Shown here: in pieces, positions 37,963-46,191 of the stretch
Layout: each line of letters opens with the position of its first letter
Position numbering within the stretch: the first letter of the stretch is position 1
NCBI GenBank assembly: GCA_964651475.1
Contig: CAZYXV010000003.1
Location: 133,554-197,553, forward strand
Direction of reading: 5' to 3'
DNA length: 64,000 bases
Source: JBGSMF01 sp964651475
Lineage (GTDB): Bacteria; Chloroflexota; Anaerolineae; Fen-1058
Notes under the pieces: model-generated
The model's input: the letters and a program-made list of their open reading frames with translations, nothing else
Databases searched by the model: none
Told to the model about the DNA's origin: nothing
Translations under genes and position numbers: made by a program

Positions 37963-39573
37963 ATGAGACGCTGGAATGGTTGGGGCGATGATGCCATCAC
38001 GTATCCACTGCCGCCTTTGGCCGCGCGCGTTCTTCGAGACTGGGCCGGGCCGGGCGCGCCGCCCCGCGACGCAACACTGCAAGACGTGATCGCCAACGTG
38101 CCGCCTTCGCGGCTGCCCGCGCATCCGCTCGTTTCAGATGATCCCGTTGACCGCCTGCGCCACACGCGCGGGCAGAGCCTGCCCGATTGGATTGCCTTGC
38201 GAAGCGGGCAAATCGCCGCGTTCCCCGATGGCGTGGCCTATCCTGCTACCGACGCGGAGGTGCGCGAGCTGGTCCGCTACGCGGGCGAGATTGGCGCGCG
38301 CCTCATTCCCTACGGCGGCGGGACGAGTGTAGTGGGACACATCAACCCGCTGCCCGCCCACGCACCCGCGCTCACGGTGGATCTGGCCCGCATGAGCACT
38401 CTAGAGCGATTCGACGAAACCAGCCACCTGGCCACCTTTGGCGCGGGGATTACGGGGCCTGATTTGGAAGCTCAACTCAGGGCGCGGGGGTGCACGCTGG
38501 GGCACTTTCCACAATCGTTCGAGCTTTCGACGCTGGGGGGGTGGATTGCCACGCGCTCCAGCGGGCAGCAATCGCTAGGTTATGGGCGCATCGAAAAGCT
38601 CTTTGCGGGGGGGCGGCTGGAAGCGCCGGCCGGCACGCTGGAACTGCCGCCCTTCCCGGCCTCGGCCGCCGGGCCGGATTTGCGCGAAATCATTCTAGGC
38701 TCCGAAGGCCGGCTGGGCATCTTGACCCAGGCCACCGTCCGCGCCGCGCCGCTGCCGGAGCGAGAAGATTTCCACGCCGTCTTTTTCCCCGCTTTCGAGT
38801 CGGCCTGCGCCGCTGCCCGCGCGATGCTGCAAGCGCGGCTGCCGCTTTCAATGCTGCGCCTGAGCACCGCGGCAGAGACCGAAACCACGCTGGCCATGGC
38901 CGGCCACGAGCGCCTCATCGGAGCATTGGAGCAACTGCTGGCGATGCGCGGCGTCAAGGCCGGCAAATGCATGATGCTGCTCGGATTTACAGGCCGCAGT
39001 GCGATGGTCAAGACGACGCGCAAAGAAACGATGGGAATCGCCGGCAGGCACGGCGGCATCCACGTGGGACGCACGTTTGGCAGCCAATGGCACAAGAGCC
39101 GCTTTCGCACGCCTTATCTGCGCAACACGCTCTGGGAAGCGGGATACGCTCTTGACACGCTGGAAACCGCCGCCGACTGGGACACTATTCCCATCATGAT
39201 AGAAGCGATTGAGGCGGCTCTGCATTCCGGCCTGCAAGATATTGGCGAGCGCGTTCACGTCTTTACGCACCTGTCGCATCTTTATCCTTACGGCGCCAGT
39301 ATCTACACCACCTACCTCTATCGCATCGCGTCCGGCCTCGACCGCTTCCAGGCCGCGGCTGAAACCTTGCGCCGATGGCAGATTCTCAAGGCAGCCGCCA
39401 GCCAGGTCATTGTCGCACACGGCGGCACAATCAGCCACCAGCACGGCGTGGGCATTGATCACACGCTCTACTTGCCGGCCGAAAAGGGCGAGCTGGGACT
39501 GTTAACACTGCGCGACGTGTGCCGGCGCTTTGATCCAAACGGCATCATGAATCCGGGCAAGCTCATCACGTAA
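37963..39573 (+). CDS. FAD-linked oxidase, alkyl-DHAP-synthase-like
   Basis: A 536-residue flavoprotein of the PCMH/VAO type. The FAD-binding part shows PYGGGTSVVGH and GAGITGPDLEAQL, then STLGGWIATRSSGQQSLGYG. The end carries GGTISHQHGVGIDH and FDPNGIMNPGKL. The opening MRRWNGWGDD and overall course match bacterial relatives of alkyldihydroxyacetone-phosphate synthase, which forms ether lipids. A 2-hydroxyacid or polyol dehydrogenase role is the alternative. It is 3 bp behind gntR and 15 bp before glpD, so glycerol-phosphate-related metabolism is likely. Confidence 0.8.
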   Translation: MRRWNGWGDDAITYPLPPLAARVLRDWAGPGAPPRDATLQDVIANVPPSRLPAHPLVSDDPVDRLRHTRGQSLPDWIALRSGQIAAFPDGVAYPATDAEVRELVRYAGEIGARLIPYGGGTSVVGHINPLPAHAPALTVDLARMSTLERFDETSHLATFGAGITGPDLEAQLRARGCTLGHFPQSFELSTLGGWIATRSSGQQSLGYGRIEKLFAGGRLEAPAGTLELPPFPASAAGPDLREIILGSEGRLGILTQATVRAAPLPEREDFHAVFFPAFESACAAARAMLQARLPLSMLRLSTAAETETTLAMAGHERLIGALEQLLAMRGVKAGKCMMLLGFTGRSAMVKTTRKETMGIAGRHGGIHVGRTFGSQWHKSRFRTPYLRNTLWEAGYALDTLETAADWDTIPIMIEAIEAALHSGLQDIGERVHVFTHLSHLYPYGASIYTTYLYRIASGLDRFQAAAETLRRWQILKAAASQVIVAHGGTISHQHGVGIDHTLYLPAEKGELGLLTLRDVCRRFDPNGIMNPGKLIT

Positions 39574-39588
39574 AACGGAGCACAAACC

Positions 39589-41349
39589 ATGTGGGGAAAA
39601 AACTGGCGCGACGAGATATGGCCACAACTCGACCGTCCCTGGGATATTCTCATCATTGGCGGCGGCATCACCGGCGCGGGCATCTTGCGCGAGGCGACCC
39701 GGCTTGGCCTGCGCGCCCTGCTGGTAGAGCAGCGCGATTTTGCCTGGGGCACATCCAGCCGTTCGTCCAAGCTCGTTCACGGCGGATTGCGCTACCTTAA
39801 GGAGGGCAAGCTGGGGCTGACCCTGGCCTCGGTTCAAGAACGCGAGCGTTTGATGGAAGAAGGTCCCGGCCTGATTGATCCACTCGGCTTTTTGTTGGCC
39901 ACCTACCAGGGCGACCAACCCGGGCGCTGGACGTACCAGGCCGGCCTTTCCATCTACGATCTGTTGGCGCTGCAATGGAGTCATCGGCACTATAGCGCGC
40001 GAGACTTGCAGATGCTCGCGCCCCACATCGCCCAAGAGGGGCTAAAGGGCGGCCTGCGCTACGGCGACGCTCAAACAGACGACGCCCGGCTGGTGCTGCG
40101 CATCATCCGCGAGGCCGTGGCCGACGGCGGCGTTGCTCTCAACTATACGCGCGCCCAAGAATTGCTGCGCGACGACGCCGGCCTCGCGATTGGGGCGCGG
40201 CTGCGCGACTGCGCCAGCTCTCCCGCCAGTCTGGAATCCAGGGACGTTTACGCTCGCGTAATCATCAATGCCACTGGCGCGTGGGCCGACTGCCTGCGCG
40301 GCCAAGTTGGCGCGCAAGCGCGCATCCGCCCGCTGAGGGGCAGCCATTTGATCTTTCCGGCGTGGCGATTGCCGGTCGCGCAAGCCATCAGTTTTTTGCA
40401 TCCTCTGGACCGCCGCCCGGTATTTATCTTTCCGTGGGAAGGCATCACGCTGGTGGGCACAACCGATCTGGATCACGATCAGTCCATGAATGACGAGCCA
40501 TCCATCAATCTGGAAGAAGTGGCATACTTGATGGCGGCGGTCGAGGCCGAGTTCCCCTCCCTGAACCTGGCGCTGGAAGACGTAGCGGCAACCTTTGCCG
40601 GGGTGCGGCCCGTCATCGGCAGCGGCAAAGCTGACCCATCCAAAGAATCGCGCGACCACGTGGTGTGGGAAGAAAACGGCTTGCTCACCGTGACCGGCGG
40701 CAAGCTCACCACTTTCCGCCTCATTGCCCTGGATGCGCTCAAGGCGGCGCGCCACCGGCTGCCTGACGCGCCTCCCATGGATACCAAGACGCCAGTGCTG
40801 AATCAGGTGGACGTGACCTTGCCGGGCAATTTGGATGAAGCCGCGCGGCGGCGGTTGTTGGGCCGCTATGGGGCGGACGCGCCCGCGCTCGTCGCCGCCG
40901 CCAGACCCGGCGAGCTTGAGGCTATTCCGGGCACACATCATCTGTGGGCCGAGTTGCGCTGGGGCGCCCGCGCCGAAGGTGCGGTTCACCTGGACGATTT
41001 GTTGCTGCGCCGCGTGCGTCTAGGGCTGTTGCTCCCTGGGGGTGGCCAATCAGTCTTGCCCCAAATCCGCGTCATCTGCCAGGCAGAACTGGGTTGGGAT
41101 GATGCCCGCTGGGAAGCGGAAGAGGCCGCCTACCTGGCCCTGTGGCGACGCTGCTATAGCTTGCCCTCACCGGAGGCAAATGCCATTCCAGATTGGAAAG
41201 CGCAATTGGCTCAAGTCCACATGAAACGGGGCGCCAGAAAAGCGCAACAGCGCAAGCGCATCGGGCAACTCGTACTCATCAGCCTCGCCGCCAGTCTCAT
41301 CGCCGCAATGCTGGCGCGCCTTTTAAAGCGCAGACACCTCCAAATGTAG
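39589..41349 (+). CDS. glpD: Glycerol-3-phosphate dehydrogenase, FAD-dependent
   Basis: A 586-residue flavoenzyme. It shows the dinucleotide fold IIGGGITGAGILREATRLGL, the family motif WGTSSRSSKLVHGGLRYL, the central GSHLIFPAW and TLVGTTDLDHDQ, and VTGGKLTTFRLIAL. It oxidises glycerol-3-phosphate to DHAP and passes electrons to quinone. The last 30 residues contain RKRIGQLVLISLAASLIAAM, a hydrophobic segment that could anchor the enzyme as a tail; this is not usual for GlpD. The TAG stop lies inside a repeat element. Confidence 0.92.
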   Translation: MWGKNWRDEIWPQLDRPWDILIIGGGITGAGILREATRLGLRALLVEQRDFAWGTSSRSSKLVHGGLRYLKEGKLGLTLASVQERERLMEEGPGLIDPLGFLLATYQGDQPGRWTYQAGLSIYDLLALQWSHRHYSARDLQMLAPHIAQEGLKGGLRYGDAQTDDARLVLRIIREAVADGGVALNYTRAQELLRDDAGLAIGARLRDCASSPASLESRDVYARVIINATGAWADCLRGQVGAQARIRPLRGSHLIFPAWRLPVAQAISFLHPLDRRPVFIFPWEGITLVGTTDLDHDQSMNDEPSINLEEVAYLMAAVEAEFPSLNLALEDVAATFAGVRPVIGSGKADPSKESRDHVVWEENGLLTVTGGKLTTFRLIALDALKAARHRLPDAPPMDTKTPVLNQVDVTLPGNLDEAARRRLLGRYGADAPALVAAARPGELEAIPGTHHLWAELRWGARAEGAVHLDDLLLRRVRLGLLLPGGGQSVLPQIRVICQAELGWDDARWEAEEAAYLALWRRCYSLPSPEANAIPDWKAQLAQVHMKRGARKAQQRKRIGQLVLISLAASLIAAMLARLLKRRHLQM

Positions 41350-41400
41350 GGGCGACCCTTGCGGTCGCCCTGGTGTGCAGGCGCAAGACCTGCCCCTACC
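41344..41400. repeat. Dispersed palindromic repeat, copy 1
   Basis: ATGTAGGGGCGACC, CTTGC, GGTCGCCC form a stem, followed by CAAGACCTGCCCCTAC. A related copy is at 55395-55454. The TAG of glpD is part of the element. Confidence 0.85.
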
Positions 41401-41456
41401 CTTGTGTTGTAGCATCTTTGTGGTTTAATAGGGTCAAACCATTCAAAGAGGAAACG

Positions 41457-43016
41457 ATGAGCGGTGAGCATATTCTCGCGATTGACAACGGCACTCAAAG
41501 TGTGCGCGCCCTCGTGTTCGACCTGCAAGGCAACCTGGCGGCCCAATCCCGCGTGCCGCTGGAGCCATACTTTTCTCAACATCCCGGCTGGGCCGAGCAA
41601 CACGCCGAATATTATTGGGAATCGCTTTGCCAGGCCTGCCAGCAGCTCTGGCAGCAAACTGACAAAAATACCATCGCCGGCGTTGCGCTGACCACGCAAC
41701 GCTCCACGGTGATTAACGTGGATCAAAGCGGCAAGCCGTTGCGCCCGGCCATGGTGTGGCTCGATCAGCGCCGCACGATGGGGCAAAAACCCGTGGGTGG
41801 CTTGTGGGGATTGGCCTTTAAACTATCCGGCATGAGCGAGACGGTGGCCTACCTGCAAGCCGAAGCCGAAGCCAACTGGCTCCGCGCCCAGCAACCTGAA
41901 ATCTGGGAGCAGACGCACAAGTACCTTTTCCTTTCGGGCTACCTAACGTTTAAACTCACCAACCGTTTTGTGGATTCAGTGGGCTGCCAGGTAGGCTATG
42001 TCCCGTTCGATTACAAAAAGCTGCGTTGGGCTTCAGCGTGGGATTGGAAGTGGCAGGCGGTACCTGTGGATCCAGCGCGGCTGCCTGACCTCGTCCCGCC
42101 AGCGGGTCAACTGGGCGAGATCACGCCCCAGGCGGCGGAGGCAAGCGGCATCCCGGCCGGCTTGCCCCTCATCGCCGCCGCCGCAGACAAGGCGTGCGAG
42201 GTCATTGGCGCGGGCTGTCTCGACCCGCACATCGGCTGCCTGAGCTATGGCACTACGGCCACCATCAACAGCACGCATAAAAAATACGTCGAGGTCATTC
42301 CGCTCATACCGCCCTACCCTGCCGCCATTCCCAACGCCTACAGCCTGGAGATTCAGATTTATCGCGGTTATTGGATGGTCAGCTGGTTCAAGGACGAATT
42401 TGGCCTCCGCGAGCAGCGCATGGCCCAAGAGCGCGGCGTTGCGCCAGAATCTTTGTTTGACGAGTTGGTCAACCAGGTGCCGCCCGGCTCGATGGGGTTG
42501 ATGCTGCAACCTTACTGGTCGCCGGGGTTAAAGGTGCCCGGACCGGAAGCGAAAGGCGCCGTCATCGGCTTTGGCGACGTGCACACCCGCGCGCATCTTT
42601 ATCGCGCCATCCTGGAAGGACTGGCCTACGCCTTGCGCGAGGGCAAAGAGCGCACCGAGCAGCGCAGCGGCATTCCTATCACCGGGTTGCGCGTTTCAGG
42701 CGGCGGATCGCAAAGCGACGCGGCCCTGCAGCTCACCGCCGACATTTTCAACCTGCCCACGGCGCGCCCCCACCTCTACGAAACAACGGGCCTGGGCGCG
42801 GCGATTGACGCCGCCGTGGGATTGGGCTTGCATCCAGATTTTGAGACGGCCGTGCAGGCCATGACCCGCATAGGGCGCGTGTTCGAGCCGGACCCCCACA
42901 CGCGCGAAATTTACGACCAACTCTACCATCGCGTTTACAAGCAAATGTACACCAGACTCAAGCTGCTTTACGAAGAAATCCGCGATATCACCGGCTACCC
43001 CGGCAAAGTGGTGTGA
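41457..43016 (+). CDS. FGGY-family carbohydrate kinase
   Basis: A 519-residue kinase with the two actin-like domains of the FGGY family. LAIDNGTQSVRALVFDLQG is the phosphate-1 loop, LTTQRSTVINVD and MVWLDQRR follow, and the C-terminal signature is GLRVSGGGSQSDAALQLTAD. It phosphorylates a sugar or polyol with ATP. The position behind glpD suggests glycerol or another polyol, but the sequence is not a typical GlpK, so xylulose-like or YgcE-like substrates remain open. ATG at 41457 follows AAAGAGGAAA; an in-frame extension reaching back into glpD was rejected. Confidence 0.88.
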   Translation: MSGEHILAIDNGTQSVRALVFDLQGNLAAQSRVPLEPYFSQHPGWAEQHAEYYWESLCQACQQLWQQTDKNTIAGVALTTQRSTVINVDQSGKPLRPAMVWLDQRRTMGQKPVGGLWGLAFKLSGMSETVAYLQAEAEANWLRAQQPEIWEQTHKYLFLSGYLTFKLTNRFVDSVGCQVGYVPFDYKKLRWASAWDWKWQAVPVDPARLPDLVPPAGQLGEITPQAAEASGIPAGLPLIAAAADKACEVIGAGCLDPHIGCLSYGTTATINSTHKKYVEVIPLIPPYPAAIPNAYSLEIQIYRGYWMVSWFKDEFGLREQRMAQERGVAPESLFDELVNQVPPGSMGLMLQPYWSPGLKVPGPEAKGAVIGFGDVHTRAHLYRAILEGLAYALREGKERTEQRSGIPITGLRVSGGGSQSDAALQLTADIFNLPTARPHLYETTGLGAAIDAAVGLGLHPDFETAVQAMTRIGRVFEPDPHTREIYDQLYHRVYKQMYTRLKLLYEEIRDITGYPGKVV

Positions 43017-43031
43017 CTTGAGAGCGACGAT

Positions 43032-43964
43032 ATGAATCTTTACGCTGGGATTGAAGCGGGCGGCACCAAGTTCGTCTGCGCGGTGGGCAGCGGCCCACAA
43101 GATATTCAAGCCGAAGCGCGTTTTTCCACCACCGATCCGGCAGAAACGATTGGCCGCGCCATAGACTTTATCAGGCAGCAGGCGCGAGAGCATCCCCTGG
43201 CGGCTATCGGCGTCGGTTCATTTGGCCCCGTAGACCTGGACCCCGCCTCGCCGACGTACGGGTACATCACCACCACCCCCAAGCCGGGTTGGGCTAACAC
43301 AAACATCGTAGGGATGTTGAAAGCAGAATTCGATCTGCCGGTAGCGTTTGACACAGACGTCAACGCGGCCGCGTTCGGCGAATACTGCTGGGGCGCGGCG
43401 CAGGGATTCGACCCCGCCCTTTATTTGACGATCGGGACCGGCATCGGCGGCGGCGCGATATGCCAGGGGCAGCCCGTGCGCGGACTGGTTCATCCGGAAA
43501 TGGGTCACGTGTTCATCCCGCACGACCGGGCAGTAGATCCGTTCCCCGGCTATTGTCCCTTCCACGGCGATTGTTTTGAAGGGCTGGCTTCTGGCCCCTC
43601 TATGAAAAAGCGCTGGGGGCAGCCGGCCGAAACGCTCCCCAGCGACCATTCCGCGTGGGAGATTGAAGCGCGTTACATTGCGCTGGCGCTCTCAAACCTG
43701 ATCCTGAGCTATTCCCCGCGCCGCATCATCCTCGGGGGGGGCGTGATGCAGCACCAGGCACTCTATCCCATGGTGCAGCAAAAGGTTTGGGAAATCCTGA
43801 ATGGCTATGTTCAATCCCCGCACATCCTGGAGAGGATTGAACAGTATATCGTCCCACCGGGCCTGGGCAATCGCGCCGGCGTGTTGGGCGCCATCGCACT
43901 GGCAAAAATCCGTCCCTGGTTTGCGCCGACTCCAAATGTGGGCTATAATCAAAACGTTTCCTGA
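43032..43964 (+). CDS. ROK-family sugar kinase, fructokinase-like
   Basis: A 310-residue kinase. GIEAGGTKFVCAVG is the ATP loop, LTIGTGIGGGAI the central glycine motif, and HPEMGHVFIPHD with CPFHGDCFEGLASGPS is the zinc site typical of bacterial fructokinases and mannokinases of the ROK type. It starts 15 bp behind the FGGY kinase gene. Mannose released from mannosides elsewhere in the window would be a suitable substrate, as would fructose; this is an inference. Confidence 0.92.
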   Translation: MNLYAGIEAGGTKFVCAVGSGPQDIQAEARFSTTDPAETIGRAIDFIRQQAREHPLAAIGVGSFGPVDLDPASPTYGYITTTPKPGWANTNIVGMLKAEFDLPVAFDTDVNAAAFGEYCWGAAQGFDPALYLTIGTGIGGGAICQGQPVRGLVHPEMGHVFIPHDRAVDPFPGYCPFHGDCFEGLASGPSMKKRWGQPAETLPSDHSAWEIEARYIALALSNLILSYSPRRIILGGGVMQHQALYPMVQQKVWEILNGYVQSPHILERIEQYIVPPGLGNRAGVLGAIALAKIRPWFAPTPNVGYNQNVS

Positions 43965-43983
43965 TTCGGTTGTTGGGACACGC

Positions 43984-44370
43984 ATGAACACAGATAAACA
44001 CGGACCTGGCCGGGGACTTGTTGGCCTGCTCATCATTGTGGGGCTGGCCGCCGGTTTTGGAGGCGGCGCGGCGATTGGCTGGTGGTTCCCCCTTCGCAGC
44101 CCGCAAACCACGCCAGACGCGCTCGACCCCATGTGGCAATCGGATTACATCTTGATGACGGCGCAAGCCTACAGCCTGGATGGCGACCTGGCTACGGCGC
44201 AACAGCGCCTGGATGCATTGGGGCTGGCCGATCCAGGAGCGCGGGTAGCGGCGCGAGGGCAAGAAGCCATCGCAGAAGGATTGCCGCTAGAAGATGTTGG
44301 CCGCCTGGCGCGCCTGGCCGCCGCGCTGGGCACGCGGCTGCCTGAACTGGAACCTTATCTGACACATTGA
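43984..44370 (+). CDS. Small membrane-anchored protein, paralogue 1
   Basis: A 128-residue protein with an N-terminal helix (GLVGLLIIVGLAAGFGGGAAIGWWF) and a helical outer part (DPMWQSDYILMTAQAYSLDGDLATAQQRLDALG) of TPR-like appearance. The next gene has the same plan, so the two are tandem paralogues. The first codons (MNTDKHG) may come from a dispersed repeat word. The start ATG at 43984 gives a full membrane anchor; a longer frame would overlap the ROK gene. Function unknown. Confidence 0.65.
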   Translation: MNTDKHGPGRGLVGLLIIVGLAAGFGGGAAIGWWFPLRSPQTTPDALDPMWQSDYILMTAQAYSLDGDLATAQQRLDALGLADPGARVAARGQEAIAEGLPLEDVGRLARLAAALGTRLPELEPYLTH

Positions 44371-44381
44371 CGCAGGACTCG

Positions 44382-45362
44382 ATGCGCACCTATCTCGTCG
44401 TCACTTTGATTGCAGTGGTGATAGGAGTGTTGGCCGGGCTGGGGTACGCCTGGTTTGTGGAGCCTGTCCAATACACCAACATTACCCCGGCTGAATTGCT
44501 GCCCGAATACCGCCCCACCTGGATCACGCTGGTGGCGGCCTCGTACGCCGTCGAGGACGATTGGGGACGGGCCGAGTTCAGGCTCAACAGCCTGGGGCAG
44601 CGCGAGCTGCGCGAAAGCGTGGCCGAGGTTATTCATCGCGCCGCCGCCGAGGTGCGCCCGGTTCCCATCATGCGCGCGCTGGCGCGCCTGGCCGAGCGGC
44701 TGGATTTAAATTTGCCAGAGATGGTCGTCTACCTGGCGACGCCACTGCCCACAGTCACGCCGCCAGTCGTGCCGCCCACGCCTTCGTCCACGCCCACAGT
44801 CACGCCCTCCGCCACACCCACGTTCGCGCCGCCGGCCTCCCCAACGCCGCTGCCCACGCTCACGCCCACCCCCACGCCGCTGCCGGGCTATTTGCTCGTC
44901 GGGCAAGAGCGTCTGTGCAAGACCGGCCTGCCTGCCTCTCAAATCCAGGCCATCGTAGAAGACGAACTTGGGCAAGGCACCCCGGGCGTGGACGTGTGGA
45001 TTAGTTGGGATGGCGGCGCGGACCGTTTTGTGACGGGCGTCAAGCCAGAGTTGGGCGCGGGTTACGGCGACTTTGACATGGCGCCCGGCGTGGCATACAA
45101 TGTCAGCGTGGGCGCCTCGGCCGTGCCGTTAGTTCGGGGGCTGGAAGCCGAGGTGTGTCCATCCACCTCGCCCACCCAAACGGCCTACGCCGTATGGCGG
45201 CTGGCCTTTCGCACCATTCCACCAACGGCAACGCCCACCCCCACACCTACCCCGACAGATACACCCACCATCGAAGCGACAGCATCGCCGCAGGCGACAG
45301 CATCGCCGCAGGCGACAGCACCGCCGCAGGCGGCAGCATCGCCAACCGTTGATTTGCCGTGA
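44382..45362 (+). CDS. Membrane-anchored protein with Pro/Thr linkers, paralogue 2
   Basis: A 326-residue protein. An N-terminal membrane helix is followed by a part alike to the preceding protein (PTWITLVAASYAVEDDWGRAEFRLNSLG), a Thr/Pro linker, a small beta-domain of about 90 residues with two or three cysteines (GYLLVGQERLCKTGLPASQI ... VDVWISWDGGADRF), and a second low-complexity tail ending in an ATASPQ repeat. A TTG at 44367 overlapping the previous stop is an alternative start. It is likely a surface protein; the function is unknown. Confidence 0.65.
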   Translation: MRTYLVVTLIAVVIGVLAGLGYAWFVEPVQYTNITPAELLPEYRPTWITLVAASYAVEDDWGRAEFRLNSLGQRELRESVAEVIHRAAAEVRPVPIMRALARLAERLDLNLPEMVVYLATPLPTVTPPVVPPTPSSTPTVTPSATPTFAPPASPTPLPTLTPTPTPLPGYLLVGQERLCKTGLPASQIQAIVEDELGQGTPGVDVWISWDGGADRFVTGVKPELGAGYGDFDMAPGVAYNVSVGASAVPLVRGLEAEVCPSTSPTQTAYAVWRLAFRTIPPTATPTPTPTPTDTPTIEATASPQATASPQATAPPQAAASPTVDLP

Positions 45363-45381
45363 CGCGCCGGAGCTGGCGATC

Positions 45382-46161
45382 TTACGCTGACTCGATCACA
45401 CGCGCCGGCCAGATCACGCCCATTTTTCTGATGGCGTTGCCCGCGGCGGCTTGCGTGGCGGCCTGCTTGCTGGCGCCTTCGCCCCGCCCCGCAACCTCGC
45501 TGCCGATGTAAACTTCGACGGTGAATACCTTGGCGTGATCGGGTCCCTCGGCGCCAACGGTGCGGTAGCGCGGCGTGTGGCCGCGTTCGGCCTGGCTCCA
45601 TTCTTGCAAAATGCTCTTGGCGTCGCGGTCAAGCTCGGCGCTGATAATGCGCTCGATCATCGCCGCAAACAGCGGCTCGACCATCTGCCGCACAGCCTCG
45701 AGACCCTGATCCAGGTACAACGCGCCCACCACCGCTTCAAAGGCATCGGCCAGCAAACTGGCGCGCTTGCGGCCGCCGCTTTCGCCCTCTCCCTTTCCCA
45801 ACATAACCTGCTCGTCCATGCCCAGTTGACAGGCAAGCTCGGCCAGCGTTTCAGTCTTGACCATAGCGGCTCTCAGGCTGGTCAGGCGCCCCTCTTGCGC
45901 TTCGGGGAAACGGTGATACAGCCAGGCGGCGCTGAAAAAATCCAGCACGGCGTCGCCCAAAAATTCCAGCCGCTCGTTATCCTCCAACGCCAGTTCGGGG
46001 TGCTCGTTAATGTACGAGCGATGCGTCAGGGCGCGAAAAAGCAGTGAAGGGTTGTTGAACGGCGGGAGCGTGGAGAACTCGGGGGATCTGAGGGAATCCG
46101 CCTGATCCGGGATTCCCTCAGGTCCCACGAGTTCCGCGTTATGTTGTTGTGTGTCTTCCAA
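45382..46161 (-). CDS. rnc: Ribonuclease III
   Basis: A 259-residue double-strand RNase. The catalytic domain shows ALTHRSYINE, the signature NERLEFLGDAVLDF, and FEAVVGALYLDQG with the second metal-binding acid. The C-terminal dsRNA-binding domain runs from SILQEWSQ to GASKQAATQAAAGNAI. It processes rRNA and other duplex RNA. It sits 30 bp behind fabF, a classical pairing. The first 35 residues are not conserved in type: they contain an in-frame palindrome (46083-46126). Confidence 0.95.
   Translation of the reverse strand: MEDTQQHNAELVGPEGIPDQADSLRSPEFSTLPPFNNPSLLFRALTHRSYINEHPELALEDNERLEFLGDAVLDFFSAAWLYHRFPEAQEGRLTSLRAAMVKTETLAELACQLGMDEQVMLGKGEGESGGRKRASLLADAFEAVVGALYLDQGLEAVRQMVEPLFAAMIERIISAELDRDAKSILQEWSQAERGHTPRYRTVGAEGPDHAKVFTVEVYIGSEVAGRGEGASKQAATQAAAGNAIRKMGVIWPARVIESA
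46083..46126. repeat. Palindrome inside the N-terminal codons of rnc
   Basis: GGGATCTGAGGGAATCC (46083-46099) and GGATTCCCTCAGGTCCC (46110-46126) pair at 16 of 17 bases with a 10-base loop. They encode GPEGIPDQADSLRSP on the minus strand. Confidence 0.88.
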
Positions 46162-46191
46162 TACTCAACCTCCTATGCTCGTTGCTGGTTG

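Noticed and set aside
41193..41456. Long N-terminal extension of the FGGY kinase
   Set aside because: It overlaps the glpD end and a dispersed repeat; the family start NGTQS and ribosome site place the ATG at 41457.
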